A DNA stretch of 20,246 bases, taken from positions 1-20,246 of the forward strand of contig CAJJZS010000020.1 in assembly GCA_905197685.1 (NCBI GenBank), in the 5' to 3' direction. The notes beneath the pieces are model-generated. The model was not told the origin of the DNA, did not search any database, and worked only from the letters and a program-made list of their open reading frames with translations. Made by a program: the position numbers and the translations under genes. Every line of letters starts with the position of its first letter. Positions within the stretch are counted from its first letter, which is position 1. The DNA comes from an uncultured Oscillospiraceae bacterium (GTDB lineage Bacteria > Bacillota > Clostridia > Oscillospirales > Ruminococcaceae). Shown here piece by piece: positions 13,662 through 20,246 of this stretch.

Positions 13662-13833
13662 CAAGATAACTTGTGACTTATGGTGCGTTAAAGAAACCTC
13701 CTTTCTTCTATGACCACCGCATTTCATCGGCGTCCGGACAACGTTCGATGATTTCGAAAAGCCATTTTCAAACTCTCATACAAACCTTAACTTTGGAAAA
13801 AAGCCTGCTTTATAAAAAGCAGGCTTTTTTCTT
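13662..13833 (+). ncRNA. Candidate small RNA with 16S-tail (anti-Shine-Dalgarno) motif
   Basis: A unit of about 170 bases lies between a sigma-A-type promoter and a strong terminator. Its only long reading frame runs through the terminator without a stop, so it is probably not coding. It contains ACCTCCTTTCT (13696-13706), identical to the 3' tail of Firmicutes 16S rRNA and complementary to GAAAGGAGGT ribosome binding sites. A small hairpin (TTCGA 13744-13748 with TCGAA 13754-13758) lies downstream. C-rich anti-Shine-Dalgarno motifs are used by Gram-positive regulatory RNAs such as RsaE/RoxS and RNAIII to block translation. It does not match 6S, tmRNA or SRP RNA as far as I can see. Boundaries are predicted, not observed. 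Confidence 0.45.
13797..13830. terminator. Strong bidirectional terminator
   Basis: AAAAAAGCCTGCTT (13797-13810) and AAGCAGGCTTTTTT (13817-13830) form a perfect 14-bp stem with a 6-base loop. It functions on both strands: it ends the candidate small RNA on the plus strand and the TVP38-like gene on the minus strand, whose stop codon is 31 bases away. Confidence 0.9.
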
Positions 13834-13860
13834 TCTAAAAACAAAAAAGAGGAAAACCGC

Positions 13861-14556
13861 TTATTCCCCTTTTCTGCTTGCCAGTTTTCGGTGAACCAAA
13901 ATTCCGATTGCGCTGATGCAGCCGGTCGCCGCAAAAATCATCAGTGTAGTCATAAAATCCCCCGAAATCAGCGAGGAACCCGCTAAGGTGGAGGTTAAAA
14001 TGGAGGGCAGCCTTGCCGCTGTGGAAATCAGAAAAAAACGAACCGGACGAATATGCAGCAGTCCCGCTGCCCAAGTCAGCAGATCTTTGGGCGTTCCGGG
14101 GATAAAAAATAACAGGAAGGAAATTTCTTCAAAGCGTTTTTCGTCCTGAAAAAACCAAAGATTCTGAAATTTTTCCGGCTCCACAAACACCGATACAATC
14201 GGCATACCAATCTTTTTTACCAAAAACCAGACAATCAGCGAACCGATAAAAATCCCCAGCATACAGCTGAGCGTCCCTAAAATCGGGCCGTACATCAATC
14301 CGGCAAAGATTTCAATCGGTTCTCCGGGAATCATCGCTATGACCACCTGGAGAACCTGAATCCCCAAAAAGATAAGCCACCCGCCGATTCCTGCCGATTC
14401 CAGCTGCTGCTGAAGCAAAAGGCGGTTTTGCGGCTGAGCCAAAGCAAGCGCTTTCGGGATTGCCAAAAGGGTAACAGGTATTAAAATGAGAAAAACCAAC
14501 ACGGACAGGACAAAGCGCAGCCTGTCCGTTCTTTTCTCCGCTATCTTCTTTTTCAC
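13861..14556 (-). CDS. TVP38/TMEM64 (VTT/DedA-related) membrane protein
   Basis: A 231-residue polytopic membrane protein of the VTT (SNARE-associated) family. Bacterial relatives are linked to lipid transport and membrane homeostasis, though their activity is mostly undefined. Hydrophobic segments are at about 13-35, 56-75, 80-110, 140-160, 165-190 and 200-220. Family marks are the loop MIPGEPIEIFAGLMYG and FLLFFIPGTPKDLLTWAAGLL, the re-entrant proline-glycine motif of TVP38 proteins. The start is GTG 14556 after GGGAGG at seven bases. It is monocistronic, with a good promoter and terminator. Confidence 0.9.
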   Translation of the reverse strand: MKKKIAEKRTDRLRFVLSVLVFLILIPVTLLAIPKALALAQPQNRLLLQQQLESAGIGGWLIFLGIQVLQVVIAMIPGEPIEIFAGLMYGPILGTLSCMLGIFIGSLIVWFLVKKIGMPIVSVFVEPEKFQNLWFFQDEKRFEEISFLLFFIPGTPKDLLTWAAGLLHIRPVRFFLISTAARLPSILTSTLAGSSLISGDFMTTLMIFAATGCISAIGILVHRKLASRKGE

Positions 14557-14597
14557 GTCGTTTCCTCCCGTATTTTTTTAAATACTTTATCAGTTTA

Positions 14598-14625
14598 ATG
14601 ATACTGTTTCCTCGGTAAATGTCAA
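14598..14625 (-). promoter_or_regulatory. Promoter of the TVP38-like gene
   Basis: On the minus strand TTGACA (14620-14625, perfect) and TATCAT (14598-14603) are separated by 16 bases. Transcription would start near 14591, about 35 bases before the GTG start. Confidence 0.72.
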
Positions 14626-14661
14626 GCTCCCGTGCAGGGCAAATTTTATTCTCTGTCCTGC

Positions 14662-14690
14662 GTGACAAATTGAAAATTTTATAGTATGAT
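14662..14690 (+). promoter_or_regulatory. Upstream promoter candidate for the transglutaminase-like gene
   Basis: GTGACA (14662-14667) and TATGAT (14685-14690) are 17 bases apart. The start would be about 100 bases before the gene. A second, nearer promoter lies at 14743-14771. Confidence 0.45.
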
Positions 14691-14742
14691 TGTCTTAAAA
14701 AGCTGTCCAAAAAACTATCTGTAAATTTGGATATTATATATA

Positions 14743-14771
14743 TTGTATTAAATAATATATAGTGATATGAT
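14743..14771 (+). promoter_or_regulatory. Proximal promoter candidate for the transglutaminase-like gene
   Basis: TTGTAT (14743-14748) and TATGAT (14766-14771) are 17 bases apart. The region is very AT-rich, so chance matches are possible, but distance and spacing fit. The start would be about 20 bases before the ribosome binding site. Confidence 0.5.
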
Positions 14772-14800
14772 AATATTAAATTCAGAAAGGAGATTTTGTT

Positions 14801-15679
14801 ATGGATTACAGTATTTATGAAAATGTATATGCAGGAATGTTAAAGGCTTCTCAGGAACTAAGCTGTCCGAAGCAGAAGCTTGAGCTTCAATATCATTTTG
14901 ACCCGCAGTTGGAACAGGTTGTATCCCGCTACCGCCTCAAAGAGGTTGCCGGAGAAGGTAGCGACTCTCAGAAAATTATCCGCATGGTACAATGGATTGC
15001 CCTCCACTGCTTCCATAACGGCGAATTTGACAACCACATTGAACCGTGCGCAGACAAACTGCTGGAATTTTCTTTTGACAAAGACAAGGAACACGGCATC
15101 AACTGCTTAAACCTTTCTATCACGCTTGCAGAATGTCTGTTGGGACTGGGAATCAAAGCCAGAGCCATGTCCATCATGCCGATGTCCCCCTATGACAGGG
15201 ACAACCATGTTGTCTGTGAAGCTTACGCTTCCGACCTGAATAAATGGATTATGGTAGACCCGACCTACGGCGGATATGTTACCGATGAAAACGGAACTAT
15301 CTTAAATCTTTTGGAACTGAGAAATCTGCTTGCCGACCTGAAAACGCCGGTTTACTGCGGCTATCAATACAACGGCGGCGAGGTCAACTTTGAATTTTTA
15401 ACTGCATATTATGCAAAAGACCTTTATTTTTTGGAATGTTCTCAGATTCAGGGTTATCGCAGCAAAACAGACCCCAACAACCCCAGACTTATCTTTGCTC
15501 CGGTTGGATTCGATGCCAAAAACTGGCTGGCTGCTTCGTTACAGGAAAGTTTAAACCGCTTGGAAAAAGCCGGAAAAGCAACCGATGAGTTGCGCCGCAA
15601 ATTTGCCGAGCGGCTGAATTCCTATGCGCCGATTGCGCAGAATATCAACATCTTATATCAGGAGAGTGTCCATGAGTAA
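14801..15679 (+). CDS. Transglutaminase-like (papain-fold) protein
   Basis: A 292-residue cytoplasmic protein with no signal peptide or membrane helix. It has the transglutaminase-like catalytic order Cys-His-Asp: Cys102 in HGINCLNLSITLAE, His136 in DNHVVCEAY and Asp153 in MVDPTYGGY. Such proteins may be peptidases, amidases or transferases; which applies here is unknown. The N-terminal 50 and C-terminal 100 residues are not recognised. ATG 14801 lies nine bases after AGAAAGGAG. Its stop overlaps the start of the MATE gene by eight bases, so the two are almost certainly co-expressed. The pairing hints that the enzyme acts on, or makes, something the transporter exports. Confidence 0.8.
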   Translation: MDYSIYENVYAGMLKASQELSCPKQKLELQYHFDPQLEQVVSRYRLKEVAGEGSDSQKIIRMVQWIALHCFHNGEFDNHIEPCADKLLEFSFDKDKEHGINCLNLSITLAECLLGLGIKARAMSIMPMSPYDRDNHVVCEAYASDLNKWIMVDPTYGGYVTDENGTILNLLELRNLLADLKTPVYCGYQYNGGEVNFEFLTAYYAKDLYFLECSQIQGYRSKTDPNNPRLIFAPVGFDAKNWLAASLQESLNRLEKAGKATDELRRKFAERLNSYAPIAQNINILYQESVHE

Positions 15680-17024
15680 CACAACAGAAAATTCTTCCGC
15701 AGTCTTATTAAACCAGCCGGTAAAAAAATTATTCTTTCAGTATTTTCGCAGCAACCTGGTTTCTTCCATGATGCTTGCAGTCTATATCCTGTTTGATACC
15801 ATTTTTATCGGCTGGGGAATCGGCAGCCAAGGACTTGCCGCGTTAAACATCACCCTTCCCTGCTATTCTCTGGAAATCGGCTTTGCCCAGATGATGGGCA
15901 TGGGCGGCGCAACCGCTCTTTCCATCTGTCGAGGGCAGGGAAACGATACCGACGCGAACCGATATTTCACCGTTTCCGTTTTGTTTGCCTCGGCTGTTTC
16001 TTTGATTGTCGGCATTTTGGGTGCGGTGTTCTGGCGTCCTATCGCATACTTAGGCGGCGCAGACGAATCTATCATTGAGCTGGTCGGGGATTATCTGCGG
16101 ATTTTAAACGGAGCCGCCATTGTCTTTGTCATCAATAACTTTTTGGGTGTTTTTGTCCGAAATGACCATGACCCGCAGCGGGTTATGGCTGCCGGTATCA
16201 TCAGCTGTCTGTTAAACATTGTTCTGGACTATCTTTTCATCTTTGTTTTTGACTGGGGCATGGCAGGCGCCGCAGGAGCTACCGCCTTTTCGGGATTTAT
16301 CAGCATTTTGATTATGCTCACCCACTTCTTCAAAAAAGACTGCCGCTTAAGGTTCTGCTTCTCACAGCTTCATCTGTTCTCCCGATTAAAACGAATTGTG
16401 CAAAACGGATTCCCGAGCCTGATTGCAGAATGTTCTTCGGGATTGATCATTCTGCTGTTTAACATTCAGCTCATGGAAAAAGGGGGCGTTGCCGCCGTTA
16501 CCTGTTACAGCATTATCTCCAATGTGGCATACCTGTTTTTAGCGGTATATAACGGGGTCAGCGCAACTATTCAGCCACTGTGCAGCGTCAACATGGGCGC
16601 GGGCAACTGCAAACGGGTAAAAAGCTTTTTCCGCTTGGGAAGCATCACTGTACTCGTTTCCTCCCTGGCGTTTGTTTTGGTGGGAGAACTTTTCCCGACT
16701 GCGATTGTCAGCATCTTTACCGAGCCTACTCCCGAGGTTGTCGCCGTTGCCATGTATGCAATCCGCATCTATTTCATCGCTTATCTTCCGATGGGATTTA
16801 ATATCATCAGCGCCACCTTCCATCAGTCTTTGGAATCTTCCCGGGAAGCAACCATGATTTCTTTAGGACGCGGACTCATTTTCCTGATTCCGGTTCTATT
16901 CTCCCTAAGCGCGCTGTTTGGAGTAAACGGAATCTGGGCAACCGTTCCTGTTTCCGAAATGCTCACCTTGGTGATGTGCCTCTTCTTACTCAAAAGGCTG
17001 TTCGCCTCCAAATTATCCGATTAA
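15672..17024 (+). CDS. MATE-family efflux transporter (second)
   Basis: A 450-residue, 12-helix antiporter of the MATE family, only distantly like the one at 8721-10094. The N-terminal half has FDTIFIGWGIGSQGLAALNITLPCYSLE and MMGMGGATALSICRGQG; the second half has the repeat-equivalent AVYNGVSATIQPLCSVNMGAG. ATG 15672 is preceded by AGGAG (15660-15664) within the end of the transglutaminase-like gene, so translation is coupled. The open frame extends upstream but in the other gene's territory, without a ribosome binding site. Likely inner-membrane; substrate unknown, possibly linked to the enzyme encoded next to it. Confidence 0.94.
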   Translation: MSNTTENSSAVLLNQPVKKLFFQYFRSNLVSSMMLAVYILFDTIFIGWGIGSQGLAALNITLPCYSLEIGFAQMMGMGGATALSICRGQGNDTDANRYFTVSVLFASAVSLIVGILGAVFWRPIAYLGGADESIIELVGDYLRILNGAAIVFVINNFLGVFVRNDHDPQRVMAAGIISCLLNIVLDYLFIFVFDWGMAGAAGATAFSGFISILIMLTHFFKKDCRLRFCFSQLHLFSRLKRIVQNGFPSLIAECSSGLIILLFNIQLMEKGGVAAVTCYSIISNVAYLFLAVYNGVSATIQPLCSVNMGAGNCKRVKSFFRLGSITVLVSSLAFVLVGELFPTAIVSIFTEPTPEVVAVAMYAIRIYFIAYLPMGFNIISATFHQSLESSREATMISLGRGLIFLIPVLFSLSALFGVNGIWATVPVSEMLTLVMCLFLLKRLFASKLSD

Positions 17025-17038
17025 CTCTACACCGATAT

Positions 17039-17092
17039 AACGAACTGTAAAACAAAAAGACTTCCTTTTTCGGACTTGTTTTACAGTTCGTT
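17039..17092 (+). terminator. Long inverted repeat after the MATE gene
   Basis: AACGAACTGTAAAACAA (17039-17055) pairs perfectly with 17076-17092 over 17 bp, with a 20-base loop containing a smaller AAAAG/CTTTT pair. It is followed only by TC rather than a clear T run. It probably ends the transglutaminase-MATE transcript. Its long loop is unlike the other terminators here. Confidence 0.6.
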
Positions 17093-17131
17093 TCAAATAG
17101 AACCAAAATTTGCAAAACAAGGAGAAAATTT

Positions 17132-17887
17132 ATGAAATTGATTTCATGGAACGTAAACGGTCTGCGCGCCTGCGCCGGAAAAGGATTTTTTGACTTTTTT
17201 GCGCAGGAAAACGCCGATATTTTTTGCCTGGGCGAAACCAAAATGCAGCCGGATCAGGCGCAGTTCGATACCGATGGATACTTTCAGTACTGGAACAGCG
17301 CGGAGAAAAAAGGATACTCCGGCGTTGCCGTTTTCACCAAACACGAACCGTTATCGGTAAGCTACGGACTGGGCATTGACGAACATGACCATGAAGGGCG
17401 CGTATTAACCTTAGAATTTGAATCGTTCTTCTTAGTCAATGTTTACACCCCAAACTCCCAAAACGAGCTTGCCCGATTGGACTACCGAATGAAATGGGAC
17501 GATGATTTTCGCAGCTATGTCTGCGAACTGGATCGGAAAAAACCGGTTATTATCTGCGGAGATATGAATGTCGCTCATCAGGAAATCGACCTGAAAAACC
17601 CAAAAACCAACCGCAAAAATGCCGGATTCACCGATGAAGAGCGGCAAAAAATGACTGCTTTGCTTGAAAGCGGCTTTACCGACACTTGGCGTGCCAAAAA
17701 CCCGGGCGTCACCGATACCTATTCCTGGTGGAGCTACCGATTTAAGGCGCGCGAAAAAAATACAGGGTGGCGCATTGACTATTTTCTGGTGTCCGACCGT
17801 CTGATGGAGAAAGTAACAAACACCACTATCTACACCGACATTCTCGGCAGCGACCACTGTCCTGTCGGATTGGAAATCGCGTTATAA
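17132..17887 (+). CDS. xth: Exodeoxyribonuclease III
   Basis: A Mg-dependent AP endonuclease and 3'-5' exonuclease of the base excision repair pathway, equivalent to Bacillus ExoA. Motifs in order are SWNVNGLRA (Asn7), LGETKMQ (Glu35), YTPNSQ, ICGDMNVAH (Asp and Asn), and GSDHCPVGLEIAL at the end with the catalytic His. The length of 251 residues is normal. The start is ATG 17132 after AAGGAG. It is followed after 50 bases by trmK and then a Nif3 gene, on one strand with no terminator between, so a shared transcript is likely. One small difference is LGETK in place of the more common LQETK. Confidence 0.97.
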   Translation: MKLISWNVNGLRACAGKGFFDFFAQENADIFCLGETKMQPDQAQFDTDGYFQYWNSAEKKGYSGVAVFTKHEPLSVSYGLGIDEHDHEGRVLTLEFESFFLVNVYTPNSQNELARLDYRMKWDDDFRSYVCELDRKKPVIICGDMNVAHQEIDLKNPKTNRKNAGFTDEERQKMTALLESGFTDTWRAKNPGVTDTYSWWSYRFKAREKNTGWRIDYFLVSDRLMEKVTNTTIYTDILGSDHCPVGLEIAL

Positions 17888-17937
17888 TATCCTGTTCCCG
17901 CTCAAAAATCTTTTTTAACGAAAGGAGAGGCTGTATT

Positions 17938-18651
17938 TTGCGTCCGAAACGCGCCGCTCAACTAAATCCCCGCCTGACAAAAGTTGCCTCTATGGTTCGT
18001 CCTCATGCTGTATTTGCCGACATCGGCTGCGACCACGGGCACCTTGCCATTGAACTGATGCGAAGGGGCGCTGTTCGCGGGTATGCCTGCGACATCAATG
18101 AAAAGCCTCTGCAAAATGCCAAAGCAAACATCGCAGCCGCCGGATTTTCCCAACAGATTCAAACTGTTTTGACCGACGGCTTGCAGCATCTGGAACACAG
18201 CGGAATCACTGATGTTACTATTGCAGGAATCGGAGGAGAGGTCATCACCGAAATTCTTCGACAGGCACAATTTTTAAAAGATCCTGCAATCCGGCTGATT
18301 TTACAGCCGCAATCCAGAGAACATATTTTACGAACCTTTTTAGCGGAAAACGGATTTTCCTTTTTGCAGGAAGAAGCGGTTCGTTCCGATCGCTATGTTT
18401 ATACCGTTATAACTGCCAAATACACCGGAAAAACACAAAGTCTGACCATGCTTCAGGCATTTTCCGGTTTATTGGCTGAAAATCACACTCCCGAAGCTGC
18501 TGAAAAACTCAACAGAACAGCTCAATTTTTAAAAAATACCGCAAAAGGCGTTGCAAAAAGCGGCAACCAAATTCAGGCTGACCGGATGCAGCAAACTGCC
18601 GAACAGCTTTTCCAAATTGCCACACAGATTTTAACCGGTTTTCCCGGTTAA
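17938..18651 (+). CDS. trmK: tRNA (adenine-22-N1)-methyltransferase
   Basis: A SAM-dependent methyltransferase that makes m1A22 in tRNA, restricted mainly to Gram-positive bacteria (Bacillus YqfN). The N-terminal Rossmann domain begins PRLTKVASMV, followed by the SAM loop ADIGCDHGHLAIEL, CDINEKPLQNAKANI, and the motif IAGIGGEVITEIL. A C-terminal helical part (about 165-237) is present, as expected. The start is TTG 17938, seven bases after GAGG in AAAGGAGAGG. The pair trmK and a Nif3-family gene is conserved in Bacillus (yqfN-yqfO), supporting the call. Confidence 0.95.
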   Translation: MRPKRAAQLNPRLTKVASMVRPHAVFADIGCDHGHLAIELMRRGAVRGYACDINEKPLQNAKANIAAAGFSQQIQTVLTDGLQHLEHSGITDVTIAGIGGEVITEILRQAQFLKDPAIRLILQPQSREHILRTFLAENGFSFLQEEAVRSDRYVYTVITAKYTGKTQSLTMLQAFSGLLAENHTPEAAEKLNRTAQFLKNTAKGVAKSGNQIQADRMQQTAEQLFQIATQILTGFPG

Positions 18652-18691
18652 AACAAGGTGGAATATCCTGTTGATTTCAAGGAGGTTTTTT

Positions 18692-19459
18692 ATGTCTACC
18701 GTTTCGGAAATTTACTCGGTTCTCAACCAAATTGCACCGTTTCAATTAACTATGGACTTTGATAATACCGGAATTTTGGTCGGAAACCGTTTTCAACCCG
18801 TTTCTCACTGCCTTTTAGCATTGGACTGCACCGAAGAAATTGTACAGCAGGCAATTTCTTCCAATGCTCAGTTAATTATTACCCATCATCCCGTTATTTT
18901 CCACCCTCTGAAACGAATCAACGAAGATTGTGTGGTATATCGACTGATTCAACATAATATCGCGGTTATCAGCGCCCACACCAACTTGGACCTTGCCCCG
19001 GGCGGCGTCAATGATGCTCTGGCTGCTCGTTTAGGGCTTTGTCAATGCGTTGGGCTGGAAGCCGTCAACCCCGAACAAAATATTTATCTGGGAAGAGTGG
19101 GAATGTTGGAACAGCCGATGACAGCCGATGCGTTTGCGAAAACAGCAAAAGAAAAATTGAATGCCGCTTCCGTTAAATTCTCCGACTGCCAAAAAATGAT
19201 TCAAAAAATTGCTGTTTGTTCCGGCTCCGGCGGAGATTGTATCTCTGCCGCTGTAAGGCACAATGCGGACGCTTTATTGACAGCCGATGTCAAACACAAT
19301 CAATTTTTAAATGCGGTGTCAGCAGGAATCAGCCTGTTTGACGCAGGACATTTTGATACCGAAGATGTTATTATCGAACCGCTGTGCCGCCTTTTAAGCG
19401 AACAAATTCCCGATGTTTCCTTTTCTACTTCTCATCAATCTTCTATTCGGGCAATATAA
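18692..19459 (+). CDS. Nif3-like dinuclear metal center protein
   Basis: A member of the Nif3/YqfO family, hexameric proteins with a two-metal centre, sometimes named GTP cyclohydrolase type 2, although the true activity is unsettled. Metal ligands are visible at His65-His66 (IITHHPVIFHPL), in ISAHTNLD (Asp100) and near the end in DAGHFDTED. At 255 residues it is the short form and lacks the inserted PII/CutA-like domain of Bacillus YqfO (about 370). ATG 18692 follows AAGGAGG by six bases; an open frame begins 21 bases upstream but overlaps that ribosome binding site. The gene lies 40 bases after trmK and ends in a bidirectional terminator. Confidence 0.95.
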   Translation: MSTVSEIYSVLNQIAPFQLTMDFDNTGILVGNRFQPVSHCLLALDCTEEIVQQAISSNAQLIITHHPVIFHPLKRINEDCVVYRLIQHNIAVISAHTNLDLAPGGVNDALAARLGLCQCVGLEAVNPEQNIYLGRVGMLEQPMTADAFAKTAKEKLNAASVKFSDCQKMIQKIAVCSGSGGDCISAAVRHNADALLTADVKHNQFLNAVSAGISLFDAGHFDTEDVIIEPLCRLLSEQIPDVSFSTSHQSSIRAI

Positions 19460-19499
19460 TAAAAGGGGTGTATCTTTTAGATACACCCCTTTTATATTT
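19459..19499. terminator. Bidirectional terminator between Nif3 and the hydrolase
   Basis: A 17-bp perfect stem (19459-19475 with 19479-19495) with a 3-base loop contains AGGGGTGTATCT and its complement, with T residues after it on the plus strand. The convergent minus-strand hydrolase ends about ten bases away and probably also uses it. Confidence 0.8.
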
Positions 19500-19504
19500 T
19501 TAAT

Positions 19505-20119
19505 TTATATTTTGGATTGATAAAATTGTTTTATTTGTATTGCCAGCTCCTGCGGAGCATCTTTATTTACTTCATGTCCTGATTGAGCAATCAGAGAAAA
19601 AGTTGATGATTTTATTTTTTGATTCATTTCCTTTGAAGCTTTTTGATTAACACGATCCTTTTCCCCACATAAAATAAGGGTTGGACAGGAAATTTGGGAC
19701 AAAGAATCCGAAAAATTTAACTGCCGCATCGAAGAAGTCAAAGAAATCATCTGTTCTTTTGAAAAACCTATTTGAGTAAAATTAGAATTTGGCATCAAAC
19801 GAAAGAGCAAATTTTGAAATTTCAGCAACCCTTCTAGCATTTTATACTGACCTGCAATTAAAATTAAAGAATTGACCCTCTCAGGATAATTGCACGCATA
19901 ATGAAGTGCTAACACCGCGCCCAGAGAAAGTCCGCACAAATCTAATTTTCCGGAAAAAGAGGAACAATATTTTACAAAATTCTGATACATTTCCTGATAG
20001 GTTGGCTGCTGTTCCGGTAAAAATCCGGATAAATCAGGACAAGTTGCTTCTGCTTCTAAAAAAGAAATTGTTTGTTTCCATGCAGAAGGAGATTGTCCCA
20101 AACCATGAATGAAAATCAT
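19505..20119 (-). CDS. Alpha/beta hydrolase, small
   Basis: A 204-residue cytoplasmic alpha/beta hydrolase. The oxyanion region FIHGLGQ is at 3-9, the nucleophile elbow GLSLG with Ser65, the acid in LCGEKDRVN and the base His in SGHEVN near the end, so the Ser-Asp-His triad is complete. It is shorter than usual (250-300) because the lid domain is small. The start ATG 20119 lies ten bases after AGGGGAG. Its coding sequence is visibly AT-richer than the earlier genes, with many AAA and TTT codons, which could mean recent acquisition next to a tRNA gene. Substrate is unknown; a lipase, esterase or lactonase is equally possible. Confidence 0.85.
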   Translation of the reverse strand: MIFIHGLGQSPSAWKQTISFLEAEATCPDLSGFLPEQQPTYQEMYQNFVKYCSSFSGKLDLCGLSLGAVLALHYACNYPERVNSLILIAGQYKMLEGLLKFQNLLFRLMPNSNFTQIGFSKEQMISLTSSMRQLNFSDSLSQISCPTLILCGEKDRVNQKASKEMNQKIKSSTFSLIAQSGHEVNKDAPQELAIQIKQFYQSKI

Positions 20120-20163
20120 AAGATATTTTCTCCCCTTTTATGATATTTTAATTTTTATACAGA

Positions 20164-20193
20164 AAAACACCCACACAAATGTGTAGGTGTTTT
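20164..20193 (-). terminator. Terminator of the tRNA-Asn transcript
   Basis: On the minus strand AAAACACC and GGTGTTTT, extended by ACAC/GTGT across one mismatch, form a stem with a 4-base loop followed by TTT. It begins at the tRNA CCA end, so the transcript seems to stop directly after tRNA maturation sequences. Confidence 0.65.
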
Positions 20194-20246
20194 GGCTCCC
20201 CCTGTCTGGCTCGAACAGACGACCCTGCGGTTAACAGCCGCATGCT
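20193..20246 (-). tRNA. tRNA-Asn (GTT), partial at the window edge
   Basis: Read on the minus strand from the window edge, an anticodon stem TGCGG/CCGCA encloses CTGTTAA with anticodon GTT for asparagine. A T arm follows (GTCTG, TTCGAGC, CAGAC), then the 3' acceptor AGGGGGA, discriminator G and an encoded CCA ending at 20193. The 5' acceptor strand and most of the D arm lie beyond the window, roughly 22 bases. Further tRNA genes upstream on this strand are possible. Confidence 0.93.

Noticed and set aside
13695..13706. Read on the minus strand, AGAAAGGAGG looks like a ribosome binding site.
   Set aside because: No ATG, GTG or TTG follows within 5-14 bases on that strand, so it does not serve a gene. 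The plus-strand reading as a 16S-tail copy is more interesting.
13673..13894. A 73-codon open frame on the plus strand after spoIIP.
   Set aside because: It starts with GTG without a ribosome binding site, runs through a strong terminator hairpin and on into the antisense end of the TVP38-like gene. The unit looks like RNA, not protein.
17860..17888. TATAAT at the end of xth as a possible trmK promoter.
   Set aside because: No -35-like sequence lies at the right distance, and the TATAAT partly consists of the xth stop codon.

Overview
The window looks like a chromosomal segment from a spore-forming, low- to moderate-GC Clostridia, probably an Oscillospirales/Ruminococcaceae-like anaerobe. 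Three kinds of evidence support this: the sporulation and germination genes (spoVAC, spoVAD, spoVAE, gpr, spoIIP), Gram-positive AAAGGAG/AGGAGG ribosome binding sites with several TTG or GTG starts, and compact clostridial versions of GPR and Nif3. No phage, insertion sequence, CRISPR array or secretion cluster is visible. No stretch longer than about 280 bases lacks a gene.

Region by region. 1-2.0 kb: a secreted lipoprotein M3 oligopeptidase (minus), with its terminator. 2.3-3.2 kb: a 59-residue membrane-anchored small protein (plus) that converges on a YgjP-like metallopeptidase (minus). 3.3-4.7 kb: an iron-dependent alcohol dehydrogenase with a near-consensus promoter flanked by two Rex-like operators. 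4.7-6.7 kb: alr followed by a DUF2726/zinc-finger membrane protein (minus). 6.8-8.7 kb: the spoVAC-spoVAD-spoVAE operon, divergent from alr. 8.7-10.1 kb: a MATE transporter (minus). 10.2-11.2 kb: rpsT followed by a Nudix hydrolase (minus), with an unusually structured spacer. 11.4-13.6 kb: gpr-spoIIP, divergent from rpsT, the order known in Bacillus. 13.6-13.83 kb: a gene-free unit with its own promoter and terminator, a candidate small RNA that copies the 3' tail of 16S rRNA. 13.86-14.56 kb: a TVP38/DedA-like membrane protein (minus). 14.8-17.0 kb: a transglutaminase-like protein translationally coupled to a second MATE transporter. 17.1-19.5 kb: xth, trmK and a Nif3-family gene. 19.5-20.1 kb: a small alpha/beta hydrolase (minus). 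The right edge cuts a tRNA-Asn (minus).

Functionally, two blocks serve the spore. SpoVA proteins load and release dipicolinic acid, GPR degrades the small acid-soluble proteins at germination, and SpoIIP drives engulfment. Alanine racemase sits back to back with spoVA and could link cell-wall D-alanine supply with spore germination, but that is inference. The alcohol dehydrogenase is probably the NADH-sensing fermentation outlet controlled by Rex. Most other genes are housekeeping: S20, exonuclease III, tRNA methylation, Nif3.

The most interesting non-coding signals are the paired Rex-like sites, the candidate small RNA, and three minus-strand genes with strong hairpins between promoter and ribosome binding site. 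No unmistakably new multi-gene system was found. The transglutaminase-like/MATE pair is the best candidate for an uncharacterised functional module.
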